From the NCBI GenBank assembly GCA_963719885.1, contig CAVRDP010000007.1, positions 434,001 to 498,000 of the forward strand: a DNA stretch of 64,000 nt. Reading direction: 5' to 3'. Each line of letters opens with the position of its first letter. Positions within the stretch are counted from its first letter, which is position 1. The stretch comes from JANXQG01 sp963719885 (GTDB lineage: Bacteria > Planctomycetota > Planctomycetia > Pirellulales > Thermoguttaceae). A model generated the notes under the pieces. That model was given only the letters and a program-made list of their open reading frames with translations, searched no databases and was not told the DNA's origin. A program made the position numbers and the translations under genes. Shown here one piece after another: positions 17,829 to 29,921 of this stretch.

Positions 17829-19675
17829 TCACTCTTCGCTCCGCGCCTCCTTCTTGGGCCAGGTGAAGGCATCCAGCATTCGAAGGACCTGCGATTGGTA
17901 CATGATGTCCGGCTCGGTATACTCCCAGGGATTCTGCGCCAGTCGAGATCCTCCACCAGGCGTTTCATGCTTCCGTTGGGGCCGCCGATCACAATGCCGG
18001 GGAATGGCCCGATCTTGCCCTCGCCCTCGCCGACGTACTTGGCGCCGTACTTGCTGTTTTCGTTGCCCACCCAACTGTGGAACATGACCATGGCGGAACG
18101 CTCGACACCGTACTGTTTCATGTTCGACAAGAAGCACAGCCCGAGTGGGTTGCGGCCGAACAGGTAGTGAACGTACTGCTCCGCGCCGTCGAGATAAGCT
18201 TTTTTCTTGGCGGGGTCCTGGGTGAGTCGCGAGGCCAGGACAAGCACCGCGCCGTTATGGCCGACGAGCTGATTGCTGCCCCACCAGTACCCCTCCATGA
18301 AGATGCGATAACCCCTGGAGGCGATCTGGCTCAGGAACGAGTCGGCCTTGGCGAGGATCTTCTTGCGGATGTCGGCCACGATCGCCGGGTCCGCGCCTTT
18401 GCTGTTCATGTAGACCCACCGGTAGGGCTCGATCACGTCCACCTTGCCTCGATCGCGATTGTACGATTCATGGACGATGTCGTTGAACTCCTTCCTGCCC
18501 GACAGGCGGAAATAGCAGGCCGCCGTCGTCGTGCGCCAGTTGGGGTAGTCCTGATCGCCGCGCATCTCGCCCTGATCCAGCGGCCTGCTGGGATTTTGCG
18601 GGTTCTTCGGCCAGGGATGTGGCTTTTGCTGCAGCAACTTCCAGGACTTCAGCGACTCGGCGAGGCATTTTTTCGCGAAGGCCTCGTCGAGCTTGGATTC
18701 TCGCCACACCACCGCGGCATACGCCAATGCGGCGGCGCGTCCCATGGTCACCTCGCTGTTGGGTATGGTGAGCTGCACCGGGGCCGCGACCGAGTCCGGC
18801 GGGCTGCCCGGCTCCTGATGCACCCGGCCGAACGCCGCGGCGCTACCGTCGCTGTCGCGAATCAGGAACTCCGTCCCGCAGCGGATCTCGTCGAGCACAT
18901 CCGGGATGCGGTTGCCGGACTCGGGGATGTTCAACTCCTTGTCCTTGGGGCCGCCTTGGGACATTTCGTAGGACATGAGGAGCATGTTCTGGACGTTGAC
19001 CGTGTTCGAGGTGTACTTGTTCAAATCACCGGCATCCCACCAGCCGCCGTGGACGTCGTAGGCTTTCGGATCGATGACCTGCGTGCCGACCTGATCGGGC
19101 CAGCGATTGCCAACCTTCCATTGGACGACGTGGGCCTGTGTGGCCTGGTTCGGTCCGAGGAAGGCCTTGCCGTGTGTCCACAGGCCGGCATATTTCGGGG
19201 GTTTCTCGCCGTCGGCACGGTTGTAGTAGTAGGCCTTCCAGGCGGCCAGGCCGGCGGCATAGTAGGGATTCTCCGCGATGCGGAAGTAGTACGAGCGCAG
19301 GTTGTTTGGCGCGGTCATTGCGAAATAGTACCGCCCGGTCGTGCGGAAGGCGGAGAAGTCCAAATGGGAGATATAATCGCCCGATTCGCCGTCCTTGTTC
19401 CCGCCGTTGAACTTCAGCAGCGCCTGGGGGTTGTCCGCCAGCTTCCACACGGCACGATTGGTCTTCGCGTCTCGCAGTTCAATCTGCAGACGGTCCGGGA
19501 TGGGTGCATTCGCAGCCACTACGGCCATCTTTGCTCCTTGCGTCCGATAACCGATCTGATCCACCCAGATGCGGATCGGCGCGGACGCGGTCACAACCGG
19601 CAGCGGTGCGGCAGCGCGTACCGAGAGTGTGAAACTTGTTGGAACCAGCAGCAGGACCAAGGTAAGACGACGCAC
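17829..19675 (-). CDS. secreted glycoside hydrolase family 9 (cellulase-like), one frameshift
   Basis: Endo-glucanase or related beta-glycanase of about 615 residues. Signal peptide (RRLTLVLLLVPTSFTLSVRA), an Ig-like CelD-N type domain (about 35-135, beginning WVDQIGYRTQGAKMAVV), then the (alpha/alpha)6 GH9 barrel with the nucleophile-activating motif GGWWDAGDLNKYTS. A one-base shift near 17950 interrupts the end; the restored frame gives NPWEYTEPDIMYQSQVLRML, whose Glu fits the GH9 general acid, and stops at 17829. Start GTG at 19675 is fixed by AAAGGAGG directly upstream. Divergent from the giant glycosidase-esterase gene at 20126. Likely exported to attack beta-glucans; exact substrate unknown. 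Confidence 0.85.
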
Positions 19676-20125
19676 GTGATACCTCCTTTGGCGGGGCGTG
19701 GGGTAGGGGGAAGAAACAGGGGGCGCGACGATAACATATAGCATATAGTATAGGAGAACACTACACCTTGAAAGCCGGTGATTCTTCTACGCTCCCATGC
19801 TTGATGTTTCACCGCGGCCTTTCTATTGGCTCCTCCGCCCGCCCTGGTCTCTGCCTGGCGTTGTCCCCTTTCAAGAACCGAGGTGGGAGCCCGCGGCCTT
19901 TCGTACGAGCCCTCGCCAGTTGACGCTAAGGCGAGGGCATACGAGACGGCAGCATCGCTACAGAAGCCCGCCGAACCGCTCACGCTGGATCAACTAAAGA
20001 AGGTTGCCCAAGCGATAAAAAAGGCACGTTCACGCCTGCACTAACGCCTCAACGCTTGACAACCGTTTGAAACCTGCAAAACTATTTTGGTCCAGCACGG
20101 AACACAGACACTGAGGAGTACAGAA
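19676..20125. other. divergent promoter region of two secreted glycan-active genes
   Basis: 450 bp between GH9 (leftward) and the multidomain gene (rightward). AAAGGAGG at about 19681-19688 (minus strand) and GAGGAG at 20113-20118 are the two ribosome-binding sites. A 72-codon plus-strand frame ending at 20044 has no ribosome-binding site and is not supported. Confidence 0.5.
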
Positions 20126-23100
20126 TTGCGCAACCGGAATTGTCTCGCTGTAATCACTCTGGCTGTCGTGTTTCAGGTGGCGTGGTGTTCCACGTCGCGT
20201 GCCCAGGCGACCAGCGCTCCGACCGGCGGCACGGTCGTCCTGGACACGACGAGCGCCTGGCGGGTATTCCACGTCGTGAAGTCGCCCGTGGTGCAGGCCG
20301 AAGGCGCCCTCAAGGCCATCCCTCACTTTGACGAGGGCGCTGAAGCTTAGCTACGCCGACACCCCGCGCAGACCTTTCCGCAACATCACCGCCCCTGAGA
20401 CGGTCGCCGCCCCGGCCAACTGGAAAGCCCCCAACTTCGACGACAGCGACTGGCCGCGCGGAACGGCCGTCCGTGCGATCCGCAGCCCTTACCTGGAGAG
20501 GCTTTGCCTCCGTGGCAAGTTCACCGTCACCGACCCGGCCAAAGTCAAGGGCCTCTCGGTCTCGGTAGATTACCATGGCGGGGCGGTCGTCTACGTGAAC
20601 GAGCAGGAGATCGGCCGGCAGAACCTGGCCGCCGGGGGGGCGATGGCCGAGGCGTATCCCCTTGATGCGTTCGTCGGCCCGGATGGCAAGCTCATTTCCG
20701 TGCGGGGCGACGACGCCTCCGTGCGCGGCAGGACCTCCGCTAACGTACTCAAGCGGATACAGGGCCGCGTGCGGAAGCTCACCGTCGCCGTCCCGCCTGC
20801 AACGCTCCACCAGGGCCTCAACGTGGTGGCCGTCGAGCTGATCCGCGCCCCATACAACAGGGTCGTGGACGAACAGATGGCGAATATAGACTGGAACGGC
20901 ATCTCGAAGACCTGGGACCTGAGCTGGAACACCTGTGAGATCAAGCGGGTGCAAGTGACGGCGACAGGCGCGGAGGGCCTTGTTCCCTTGGCCGTCCGAA
21001 GCTCGGGCTTCGAGCTATGGAACAGCAACCCGCTCGCCATTGACTACGATATGGACCAGGGTGAGGCGGGGCCGCTTCAGCCCATCCACCTGGTCGGCGC
21101 CCGCAATGGCGCATACTCCGGCAAGGTGGTGCTGGGCAGGGACAAGCCGATTCGCGGCCTGGCCGCGACGGCCGGCGACCTCAAGGGCGAGGGTGGGACG
21201 ATCCCCGCCTCACAGGTGCAGGTCCGCTACGCCACGCCCTGGGGCGACGTGATCATCACCAGCACCGACTGCCACGAGATGTTGCCGTACCCGGCGGTCC
21301 CCACGCCGCTCCAGGCGCTCAATGAGACCGCCCCGAAGGAGGTCCCCGTCTACCGCGGGGCCGTGAACGACCGCTGCCTGAAGGTGGAGGTGCGTGCCGG
21401 CCCCCGTCTTCGGGGCGGTGGTCCCCATCTGGGTGACGGTGAAGGTGCCCAAGGACGCCCAGCCCGGCACCTACGCCGGCCAGGTGACGGTCAGCGCCGA
21501 AGGCCTCAAGGCCACCCCGATTGCGGTTAGCCTCAAGGTGCTTGACTGGACCATCCCCGACCCACAGCAGCGCCGCACCTGGGTGGAACTGATCCAGTCG
21601 CCGGACACCCTTTCCCTGGAATACAAAGTCCCCCTCTGGAGCACCCGGCACTGGGACCTGATCGCCCGCTCCATGGACTACATCGGCGCGGTCGGCAGCC
21701 ATGTGCTCTACTGCCCGCTCATCGCCCAGTCCAACGCCGGCAACGACGAATCCATGGTCCGCTGGATCAAGAAAAGCGATGGCGCCTACGAGTACGACTT
21801 CTCCATTCTGGACAAGTACCTCGATCTGGCCGAGAAGCACATGGGAAAGCCCCGGGTGCTCGTCTTTAACGTTTGGGATTGGTACATGGGCGGCCAGGGC
21901 GGCCGCGTGGGCATGATGAAGGATGCGAGACATGCCTCGCCGCTGGTCACGGTCCTGGACAAGGCCACGGGCAAGACGCAGAACGTGGCTATGCTCGATT
22001 ACTTTGACCCGAGCGCTAAGGCCCGGTGGAAGCCGCTCCTCAAGCAACTCAAGGAGCGGATGCAGAAGCGCGGACTGGAGAAGGCGGTCATGCTCGGCCT
22101 GGTCTGCGACAACTGGCCCCACAAGGAGCAGATTGAGTTCCTCAAGGACGTGAGCGGCAACCTGCCTTGGGCGAACACAGGCCACTACACGCGCGAGAAC
22201 CAATTCAACGGGCTCGCCTACGGGTACCAGTCGAGTTTGTTCAACTTGCAGTTGGATTTCGTCAAGAGTCGGTACGGTTGGAACGTGCCGCGATTGGAGA
22301 CGCACTTCGCGCGGGAACCGCTGGACACGTTCCTCAACAATCATTGGCGCGGGCTGGCCGAGGTGGCGATCTCGGGCAACAAGCGAGGCGTGGGGCGGAT
22401 AGGCGGCGACACGTGGCACGTGGCCAAGGACGCCCGGGGCGATCGCATCGCCCGCGCGTGGGAGCGGTTCCCGGCCTCCAGTTGGGGCTACCTGAACTGC
22501 AATTCCGCGGCGCTGGCGCCAGCACCCGAGGGCGCGGTGGCCACCGTCCACTACGAGGCCCTCCGCGAGGGGCTCCAGGAGTGCGAAGCCCGCGTCGCCG
22601 TTGAGCAGGCCTTCATCGACCCAGCCACCAAGGCGAAGATCGGCGACCTGGCCAAGGAATACGACGCGCTCATGCTCGGGCGCCAGGTGGCGCTTTGGCG
22701 AAGCCTTGCCCGCCTCCTGGTCGGGCCGCACTACCAGTTCGACGACCCGTGGGATTGGGGATGGCAAGTCCTCAACGGCCAACTCTGGCTCGTGCAGTCC
22801 GGCTGGCAGGAGCGGGGCGAGAAGTTGTACTCCTTCGCCGGCCAGGTCACGAGGAAACTCCAGGAAAAGGAGCCGATCGTGGCACAAGCGGCCTCGGGAT
22901 TGTTCCTGGCGATCTGGATTGAGGGCGAGAACTACAAGACGGCCCCGGAGGGCCTGGAGCAGAACGTCGGCCTGAAACCCCCCGCCTCCGGTGCCAAGGT
23001 GCTGTATGGCGAGAACATGGCCAAGAAGGGCAACGTCGTAACCTACGAGTTCGACCTGCCCGCCGACGTCAAGGACGCGCGGATCATTTTCCGATACGCG

Positions 23101-24620
23101 CGGGGGGACCGGAACGTCGCCTCCGTCGAGCTGGCCCTGTCCGGCCTCGGCGGGGAGGTGAAGAAGGAACTCGCCTTCGACGAAACGAAGGGCTGGGGCA
23201 TGCTGGCCAAGGAGTATAAGCTCCTCCCGGTGGCACTCGGCGACCTCAAGCAGGGCAAACACGCGCGCTCAAGCTCACCTCGCTTGCCCGGGGCAGCGAC
23301 GTCAGCATCGACGGGTTCTTCGTCGCCGCCAAGGACTTCAAGATCACCGAGGAGGAACTCAACCAGTCCTGCCGGATACGAATCGTGCCGGAAGGGTACG
23401 TCGGCCTGGCGCGACCGGCCAATGCTGTCAGGCAGGATGTGGAGCCAGGCCTCAGGCTGGCTGTGCGTTCCTTCTCCGGGAAGACGGAACACGAATTGGC
23501 ATGGGTCCTGACGAAGGCCGCCGGGGCCGCCAAAGGTGAGGAGACGATCCTGAAGACTTCCGATGAGTACCCCACGGTTCAGCCCAGAGATTTTCCCGAC
23601 CTGGAGGACGGGGCCTACAAGATCGCGGTATCCTGCAAGTACCCACCCTGCCGAATCGAAGAGGAGTTGTTCCTCTGCGGGAAACTGCTCTCCCTTCTTT
23701 CGGACCGTTTGAAGGCCATCAAGGGTTTCATGGAGGACATGGCGGATGTGAAGAATAAGGGCAATTCCAGCTTATCCCGGGCCCTTCCCGACCTCCAGCA
23801 CATCGTCCGGTACCTGGAGGATAAGGGCAAGAAGTTCGGCGGGAACGATGCCGCCGATGAGAGCGCGTCCGAAAAACGCCTGGCCGCTCTGGAGGGCGTG
23901 CAGGCTCCCGAGGCACTGATCGGCGACGTGCACCGCGCGGCGGATCAGGCCGAGAAGATGATCGTCAATCTGAAGGCCGGCAAGGACGCCTACGAAGGGA
24001 TGGCCGGCGACCTCCGCCGGGCGTACCGCTCGGCTGCCGACAACAGCCTGGTCCCCTACCGCGTCTTCGTCCCCGATGCCTACGCGAAGGCGGACAAGGT
24101 GCCCTTCATCTATATGCTCCACGGCGGCGGCGGCGACGAGAATTCCTTCCCCGACATGGACGGCGGCAAGATTCTCAAGGTCCTCAACAAGCGCGGGTAT
24201 CTGGCCGTCTGCCCCAGGTGGAACAGCCGAGATCTGCTCCCGCTCCTGCAGTTGACGCTGAAGGAGTATCCCAAGATTGACCGCGATCGTGTCTATTGCA
24301 CGGGCCTCTCGATGGGCGGCTTCGGGACGTACACTCTGGCGACGGAGCACCCCGAGTTCTTCGCAGCAGTGTGCTGCGTCTCTGGCACGGGCGACCCCGC
24401 CAAGGCCGAGAAGCTCAAGAACGTGCCGCTCCAGATCTTCCAGGGCGCCGAGGACCCGGTCGTCGCGCCGGCGGGCGCCCAGAGGGTGGCGGCCAAGATG
24501 AAGGAACTGGGCTATGTGGTGGATTTCCGCATTTTCTCCAAGTACGGCCACGATTACCACGCCGACGAGTACCTCAATCTCTCGATGGACTTCTTCGGAA
24601 AGTACACGCGGAAGAAATGA
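20126..24620 (+). CDS. large secreted glycosidase-like protein fused to an alpha/beta-hydrolase esterase (three frameshifts)
   Basis: About 1,495 residues when shifts near 20330, 21395 and 23270 are bridged. TTG start at 20126 with GAGGAG seven bases upstream and a signal peptide (RNRNCLAVITLAVVFQVAWC). Next come beta-sandwich segments, a domain beginning VTVKVPKDAQPGTYAG, and a DUF4091-like glycosidase barrel (WTIPDPQQRRTWVELI to LVQSGWQERGEKLY). The last third is a carbohydrate-esterase/PHB-depolymerase-like hydrolase: oxyanion region YMLHGGGGDENSF, nucleophile GLSMGGFGTY, Asp in GAEDPVV, His in YGHDYH. No stop separates the halves in the restored frame, so it appears to be one polypeptide combining glycan cleavage and de-esterification. 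The glycosidase family is a moderate call; the esterase is firm. Confidence 0.75.
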
Positions 24621-24659
24621 AATGAAGTAAGGGCACTTATGGTTATGGAGAGAACCATG

Positions 24660-25323
24660 CGACTCCTGACGTCCAGCAGCACGTCGCCCACGGCCTTGCA
24701 GGAGAAGAAGGGCAGATAATCGTCCGCGGAGGGACGGCCCTCATACCAGGCTGCCTCACGGAAGGGCGGAATGTAGGTGGCCACGATGACCTTGGGATAC
24801 TGCTTTGCAGCCGGGACCAGGATGCCTTTCTAGTAGCCGGCCGCCTCGTCACCCAGGGATTCAAGCGCCCGGCGTAGTGCGGGCTTGTCCAGCGTGTGGG
24901 TGTCCCGCCAGCATCGCAGTTCGTCGATCAGCAGGAAGTCGTTGAGATCACGCCGGAACCATCGAGGTCGCCCAGCCGGCCATCGGCCCAACCGTCGTGG
25001 CCAACCAGGGCGGTGGTGGGCGTCAGTTCGACCACGCCGGCCTGGTTCAGGTAGACGAGGCCCTCGCCAACGACATAGCCAACTTGGCGACGGGTGCCGG
25101 CGACGGAACCCCGGTAGAAGTCATGGTTGCCCAAGACGAAGAACACCGGCCTGCCCGTCAGCGTTGCCAACGACTCCAGGGCGGAACCAAGGATGAGGCT
25201 CTCGGCAATGTCGCCCGTGACGACCAGTGCGTTGGCTTGCTCATTGACGGACTGGCAGAACCTACGCCGTGCGGATTCGGTGGCATGATCCAGGTGGATG
25301 TCGGTCGCCCAGGCGAGTTGCAT
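24660..25323 (-). pseudogene. metallophosphoesterase, N-terminal two thirds
   Basis: Begins well: ATG at 25323 with TAGGAGG upstream, WATDIHLDHA (metal ligands D and H), VVTGDIAES and FVLGNHDFY, the calcineurin-like signature. A shift near 24950 then leads to a frame reading DFLLIDELRCWRDTHTLDK, an in-frame TAG near 24830, and on to CKAVGDVLLDVRS where similarity stops. The missing C-terminal motif (CGHTHGGGEIQV) is found at 30058-30215, same strand but upstream of this part. Inactive as it stands. Confidence 0.75.
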
Positions 25324-25390
25324 GTGACTGCCTCCTAGCCGTGAAGGAAGAGAAACTTTATGGCGCGTGTCCTTTCGCTGATACAACGTC

Positions 25391-27725
25391 CTATCGGTTT
25401 TTGGCGGGTGACAGCGGAATCCCCTTCTCCAAATCGGCCCCACTCCAACTGCCAGCTTCGGCCCCGTTCAAAAAAACCCGGTAGCGCCGTGTCGGCTCAG
25501 CGCGGCGAAAAACGACCACAGGCTGACGTGTCCATGCGAACGGCGTGCAGATTTCAAGCCGGATCTGACTGCCGTGGATTGCACACCGGATGACATTCAA
25601 TCCGTTCACGCCAACGCCCCTCCCGGCAGGCACGTCCACCACGGCATCGTGCAAATAATCTTCCTCGATCTCGATTCCCGCCATACCGCTGCCTGTGCCC
25701 CAGTGAAAGCTGCTGACGCCCGCCTTTCCGCCATACCCCTGATGCGCCCAGTTCTCCGAGGGCGAAATGGGGAACTGCGCACGTCAGCGCGGCAACGCCG
25801 CGCTCCAGGTACTCGACCTTGCCCGTGCCGCGGTAGTAATCCAGGAGAATGTTCCCGAACTGGCTTTGGCGGGCATCAGACCACTCCGCATCGGAGTTCT
25901 GCGTCGTGAAGCCGCCGAGCAACATGGCGCTGCCGGTCAAGTTTTCCAGCACGGGATTGGTCCAGCACTGCTGATACAGCAGCAGGTAGTCCAGCAGGGA
26001 TTCACCCGTCACCAGATAACGTGCCTCGCCCGTGACGCGAGATGCCAACAAGTAGGCCGCCACGGTCTGCCCTAATGCCAGGTTATTGGCGGGCCATTGC
26101 TGGGTTCGCTCGTCAAACCGTGCCTTGCGCGGGCTGCAACTCCAAAACGTCTCGTAGTCATACCACTGGCGATGCGGAATGACCTGCCGCTCCAGAAAGT
26201 CCATTCCGTGCCTGGCGGCTTCGAGGAACACGGGGTTCGGGTCCTGCGTGTAGAGTTCCAACAGGAAGAGGACCACCGGGCCGGTTTCCGCCTTGACTGT
26301 GCGAGACAACTCTTCCTGGACGGAACCATCCTCCCCGAACCTTGTCGGCAACATGCCGTCCGTTGCCTTATGGGCAATAAGGAACCGGGCCAGTTTTTGG
26401 CAGCGCGGGAGGATGTCTTCGCTGCCGGGAAGCTGGGCGGCCCGCCACTTCAGTAGCCAGTAGCCGGTCCAGCACATGTCGTAGCCCAGGAACCCATCCT
26501 CCGTGCTACCGCCGGAGCCATCGCCCGCCGCCCAAAGCGTCGGTTTTCCGCCTTCCCCAGGCACGGCAATGCACTTGAAAGCCCCGTCCCGGCCAGGGGC
26601 CTTGACTGCCAAGGCGACTGTCTGCTCGGCCAGCTTCAGCAGTTTGCCGTTACTGGTGCGCCTGGCATACAGGGCCATGCCGTAGGAAGTCCGTAATGTA
26701 TTGAACCACGACGACAGGTAGACCGAGGGGCCGGGACCCCATCGCCGCGTGCGCACCCCCCCACCTATCAAACTGTCCGCCAACGGCACGGTCAGCCAGG
26801 TCTGGAGTGATTCCTCTTCCCAGACCGTTTTGCGCCAGTCATCCCACAGTGCCAACTTTCGGTAACGCGGGTCGGTACCCACTTGCTCATCGGCGCCGTG
26901 CGTCTGCCCTGCACGTCCGAACTGCGCCCAATGGAATCGTACGGCCTGCCGATAGGCTTGCCTCGGAACAGCCGACGCAGTGACGAACACATAGTAAGCA
27001 TTTTCGACAGTCCGATCCACGTTCCACGTTCGACCCGGATCGAGGGCGTAGACCGAATGGGAAGCAAGCCGGGCGGGCAGAAAACCCACGGCAAGCGTCG
27101 GGCCGCCAGGCACATCCAGTTCCAAGGCGTGGTTGCAGCGTTTCAATTCCTCACGACGCAGTACCGCAAGGTCGGGCACGATTCCCAGGGCCGCGCGGTC
27201 TGCCTGCACGAGAATCAGCGGGGCCTTGTACTGGGCGTCCGGGTTGAAACCTCCCACGGAAGGCGAGAACGACCAGTCCGGTTTATGCGAGAATTTGAAT
27301 TGGTCCGATAGCTGGTGCAGGGCCACTCGGCTGGACGGCTCAAACCGCGTAACCACGCGAAGCCACGAGCCGTCGCCGCTGATGGTCAGCTTGCGGATAA
27401 TGCGGTGCTGGCCCGCTGTCAGCTCTTCGACCAGAGACCCTGCGGCCAGCGAGATGTTCCGTACCGTGCCCGGAAGGGACTTGCCACCGGCGATCACCAC
27501 GGACACCGGCCCTATCGACCTGCCTTGGTCGCCCATGGCCACTTCGACCCATGCGCCGTCGCGAATCGCCAGGTATCGTTCTCGCAGGTGGCCTTCGCGG
27601 CACTCGGCTTCCACCGCGACCTTCTCGCCTCGCAAGACGACCGGCGGCTGTGCCACGGCAGGGACGGCACGCAGGGCAGTGCCGAAGAACAACAACATCA
27701 CTGCGCAAAGCATCACGATTCGCAT
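25391..27725 (-). CDS. secreted alpha/alpha-toroid protein, probably glycan-active (one frameshift)
   Basis: About 778 residues with a signal peptide (MRIVMLCAVMLLFFGTALRA). Start ATG at 27725 has GGAGGA a few bases upstream. The first 350 residues are beta-rich; the rest shows repeated helical hairpins with conserved aromatic and acidic residues (WYDYETFWSC, QQWPANNLALGQ), as in (alpha/alpha)6 barrel hydrolases, lyases or C5-epimerases. A shift near 25770 interrupts the last domain; the restored frame ends in YRVFLNGAEAGSWSG and SPAKNR at 25391. No family assigned. Between two broken genes (metallophosphoesterase and xth) and near other secreted glycan proteins, a polysaccharide substrate is likely. 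Confidence 0.7.
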
Positions 27726-27938
27726 AGAGGCTCCTCCTATTTCAATCCACGCAATGCACGGTCCTCGGCGGTGCTCGCCTTCCACCACGCTGATTTACGG
27801 TCGCCATCTTAACGTCTGGTCGATCCGTTTTCCACTTTCCCGACATAATGTCCGGAGTCCCGACATACGAATCCTATTTTCTTTTATGTGACTCGCGTGT
27901 CCGAACCCCGACGATTCGATCCCGTGCCGTTTCACGGG

Positions 27939-28226
27939 TCACCTGTCGTCGAACACCGAAATTATCGGCGCATGATCGGACGGCTCCGCGCCCTTTCGCT
28001 CCTGACGGTCGATCTCGGCGCTGGCGCAGCGGTCGGCCAACGGTGGCGCGGAGAAGGTGTAATCCAGCCGCAGGCCGTCGTTCTTTGGGAGGGCGAGCAT
28101 GCGGTAGTTCCACCAGGAGTACAGCTTGCCCTCGGAATGCAGTTGGCGATGAACGTCAACCAGTCCCCAGCCGATCAGCTCTTCCAAGGCCGCACGGCTC
28201 GTCGGGTGGCACAAGACGGTCTCTTC
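27939..28226 (-). pseudogene. xth: exonuclease III, C-terminal fragment of a disrupted copy
   Basis: Reads EETVLCHPTSRAALEELIG through LVDVHRQLHSEGKLYSWWNY and the active-site ending SDHAPIISVF. Closely similar to the C-terminus of the intact xth at 37288, but the N-terminal 165 or so residues are missing here. The matching N-terminal piece lies at 29270-29441. Confidence 0.88.
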
Positions 28227-28358
28227 CTATGCTGCTGGAAATGGTAAAATGGGAGCCATTGGAACGCGCGTTCGCGATTGAGTTTCGCGGAAAAACCGGT
28301 TAGTTCGATAGAAATCCGGCGCGTGCGGTGGTGCCAATAATCCCGAGGTTCACAGATC

Positions 28359-29237
28359 ATGCGATTCCTGATGGCTTGCTGCGTAGTTTTCCTTCTTGCT
28401 CTCACGGTGGCGACAGGCCTTGCGGCTCCGCCAACGCTGACCCTTTCACGAACGGACAATTGGCTGATCATTCATGGGCCGCAGTTGCCAGGCGGAGTTA
28501 TTCGCATCAATTACCTGGAGGCTTATTGCCGGGCCCAGTCAAGCGATGCGGATTGGGTCAAGCATACGGTGATCCCGCATCATACCGAACTTCTTTCGCT
28601 CGACGACGATCACAAAGTATTGCGGCTCAAATGTACATTGGACGATGGCGTGACCGTACATCACACGATCACTGCCCGCGACGACGAGGTAGACTTCCGC
28701 CTTACTGCCCACAATCCGGGTTCCAAGCGTTCGGAGGCGCATTCGGCGCAAGCATGTCCGCGGTTGGGCCCCTTCACGGGCTACGACCCGCCTTCGGCGA
28801 ATTTGGACGATTATCTGCCAAAATGCTTCATCTTTCTCGATGGGCGGCTGACGCGAATGCCGACTACGCAGTGGGCGACTAAAGCTCGCTATACGCCGGG
28901 GCAGGTGTGGTGTCCGCGGAACGTGCCTCGAACTGACGTCAATCCACGCCCTTTGAGTCCGTTGGTGCCCAGCAATGGCTTGATCGGATGCTTCAGCGGC
29001 GACGACAAGTTGATCTTCGCCACGGCCTGGGAACCCTATCAAGAATTGTTTCAGGGCGTGCTTCGCTGTCTGCACGCCGATTTTCGTCTGGGTGGCCTTC
29101 AACCGGGGGAAACGAAGCTGATTCGTGGCAAGATCTACATCGTCCCAGCCAACGTCCGCGCACTTGTACATCGCTATCAGCGAGACTTTCCGGAGCATAA
29201 CCCCGCGGGCAACAAACGCAGTGAGCCCAGGCAATGA
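28359..29237 (+). CDS. secreted protein of unknown function lodged inside the broken xth copy
   Basis: 292 residues with a clear signal peptide (MRFLMACCVVFLLALTVATG). The mature part looks beta-sandwich-like, with VHHTITARDDEVDFRLTAHN, which resembles segments of sugar-binding or mutarotase-like domains, but I do not recognise a family. It is encoded opposite to the xth halves on either side and replaces about 130 codons of that gene. Neighbouring secreted carbohydrate proteins suggest a glycan-related role; this is inference only. Start ATG at 28359; no strong ribosome-binding site visible. Confidence 0.65.
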   Translation: MRFLMACCVVFLLALTVATGLAAPPTLTLSRTDNWLIIHGPQLPGGVIRINYLEAYCRAQSSDADWVKHTVIPHHTELLSLDDDHKVLRLKCTLDDGVTVHHTITARDDEVDFRLTAHNPGSKRSEAHSAQACPRLGPFTGYDPPSANLDDYLPKCFIFLDGRLTRMPTTQWATKARYTPGQVWCPRNVPRTDVNPRPLSPLVPSNGLIGCFSGDDKLIFATAWEPYQELFQGVLRCLHADFRLGGLQPGETKLIRGKIYIVPANVRALVHRYQRDFPEHNPAGNKRSEPRQ

Positions 29238-29269
29238 ACTGCTGGTTGTAAGGCGGCTGACTGGCTCGC

Positions 29270-29441
29270 GATTGACCGTAGACCGCCGCATGATAGCCCG
29301 CGTTCTGTATCTCCTCGTAGGGAAACGTAGCGCCGCGAGTCCTTAACCCTGAAGACAGAGAATGTCCCGCTGGACCTTCTGAAGCCACGCCAGCAGCCGC
29401 TCCAATCGGGCGCGAACCGAGTTGACGTTCCAGGTGGCGAT
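29270..29441 (-). pseudogene. xth: exonuclease III, N-terminal fragment of a disrupted copy
   Basis: IATWNVNSVRARLERLLAWL matches the intact xth, then an indel near 29350 changes frame and YEEIQNAGYHAAVYGQS follows before similarity ends. The normal ATG-Lys start is degraded. Together with 27939-28226 it shows one xth gene split by about 1 kb carrying a secreted-protein gene, with loss of the middle. Confidence 0.85.
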
Positions 29442-29793
29442 CCGATGTCGCAATGGACGTCGCCTATCGCACGATTGACGGTCGAAACCACGATTCTACC
29501 GCGGCAAGACGACCGTGAAAACGGTCCCTGCCCGCGTGGATCGGAGTGCCAAGCGTTCGCACTAAATCCAGGCCAAAAACCTGTCATAAATCCTTGGTAG
29601 TGCCGCCTACGGATCGGCACCGCCATTTTTCACGATGAGAGTCCCGTTGATCGGCCATTTCCTGGCCGGTCGGCGGGGCTTTTGTGCTTCTGGGCAGCAC
29701 CGCGTGTTGCTTCGCTGCCCCTCTCGATCCCCGCACGGGCAGTCCATCTTTCCCTTTCACCCCGGCCGCCCCGGCCATGGGGCGACTTACCTA
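29442..29793. other. intergenic, nothing recognised
   Basis: About 350 bp between the xth remnant and the MITE. A GC-rich inverted segment around 29657-29690 could act as a terminator, but I cannot assign it to a gene. Confidence 0.4.
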
Positions 29794-29919
29794 GTGTAGT
29801 GATTCAGAATTGTGGTCATCGGTTGGAGTCCCGGCTTTAGCCGGAAGTTTCGCATAATTCCGCCTAAAGGCGGGACTCCAGCGCAGACGGTAAATACCCA
29901 TCAGCGTGAATCACTACAC
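29794..29919. mobile_element. MITE with IS630-like ends
   Basis: 126 bp flanked by TA on both sides (29792-29793, 29920-29921). Perfect terminal inverted repeat GTGTAGTGATTCA. The IS630 element at 38401-39570 ends in GTGTAGTGTCTC, so the first nine bases are shared. The interior is a second palindrome (TCCCGGCTTTAGCCGG and GCCTAAAGGCGGGA). No coding capacity. Probably moved by an IS630/Tc1-type transposase. Confidence 0.8.
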
Positions 29920-29921
29920 TA

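Noticed and set aside
18077..19741. 554-codon plus-strand frame opposite GH9
   Set aside because: Shadow of the GH9 gene; no domain and no start signal.
19826..20044. 72-codon frame with a Lys-rich tail (LTLDQLKKVAQAIKKARSRL)
   Set aside because: The tail looks protein-like, but there is no start signal and no recognised family; could at most be a fragment.
21319..23262. 647-codon minus-strand frame
   Set aside because: Antisense shadow of the glycosidase-esterase gene, produced by GC-rich codon use; its protein shows only low-complexity Leu/Val/His/Arg sequence.
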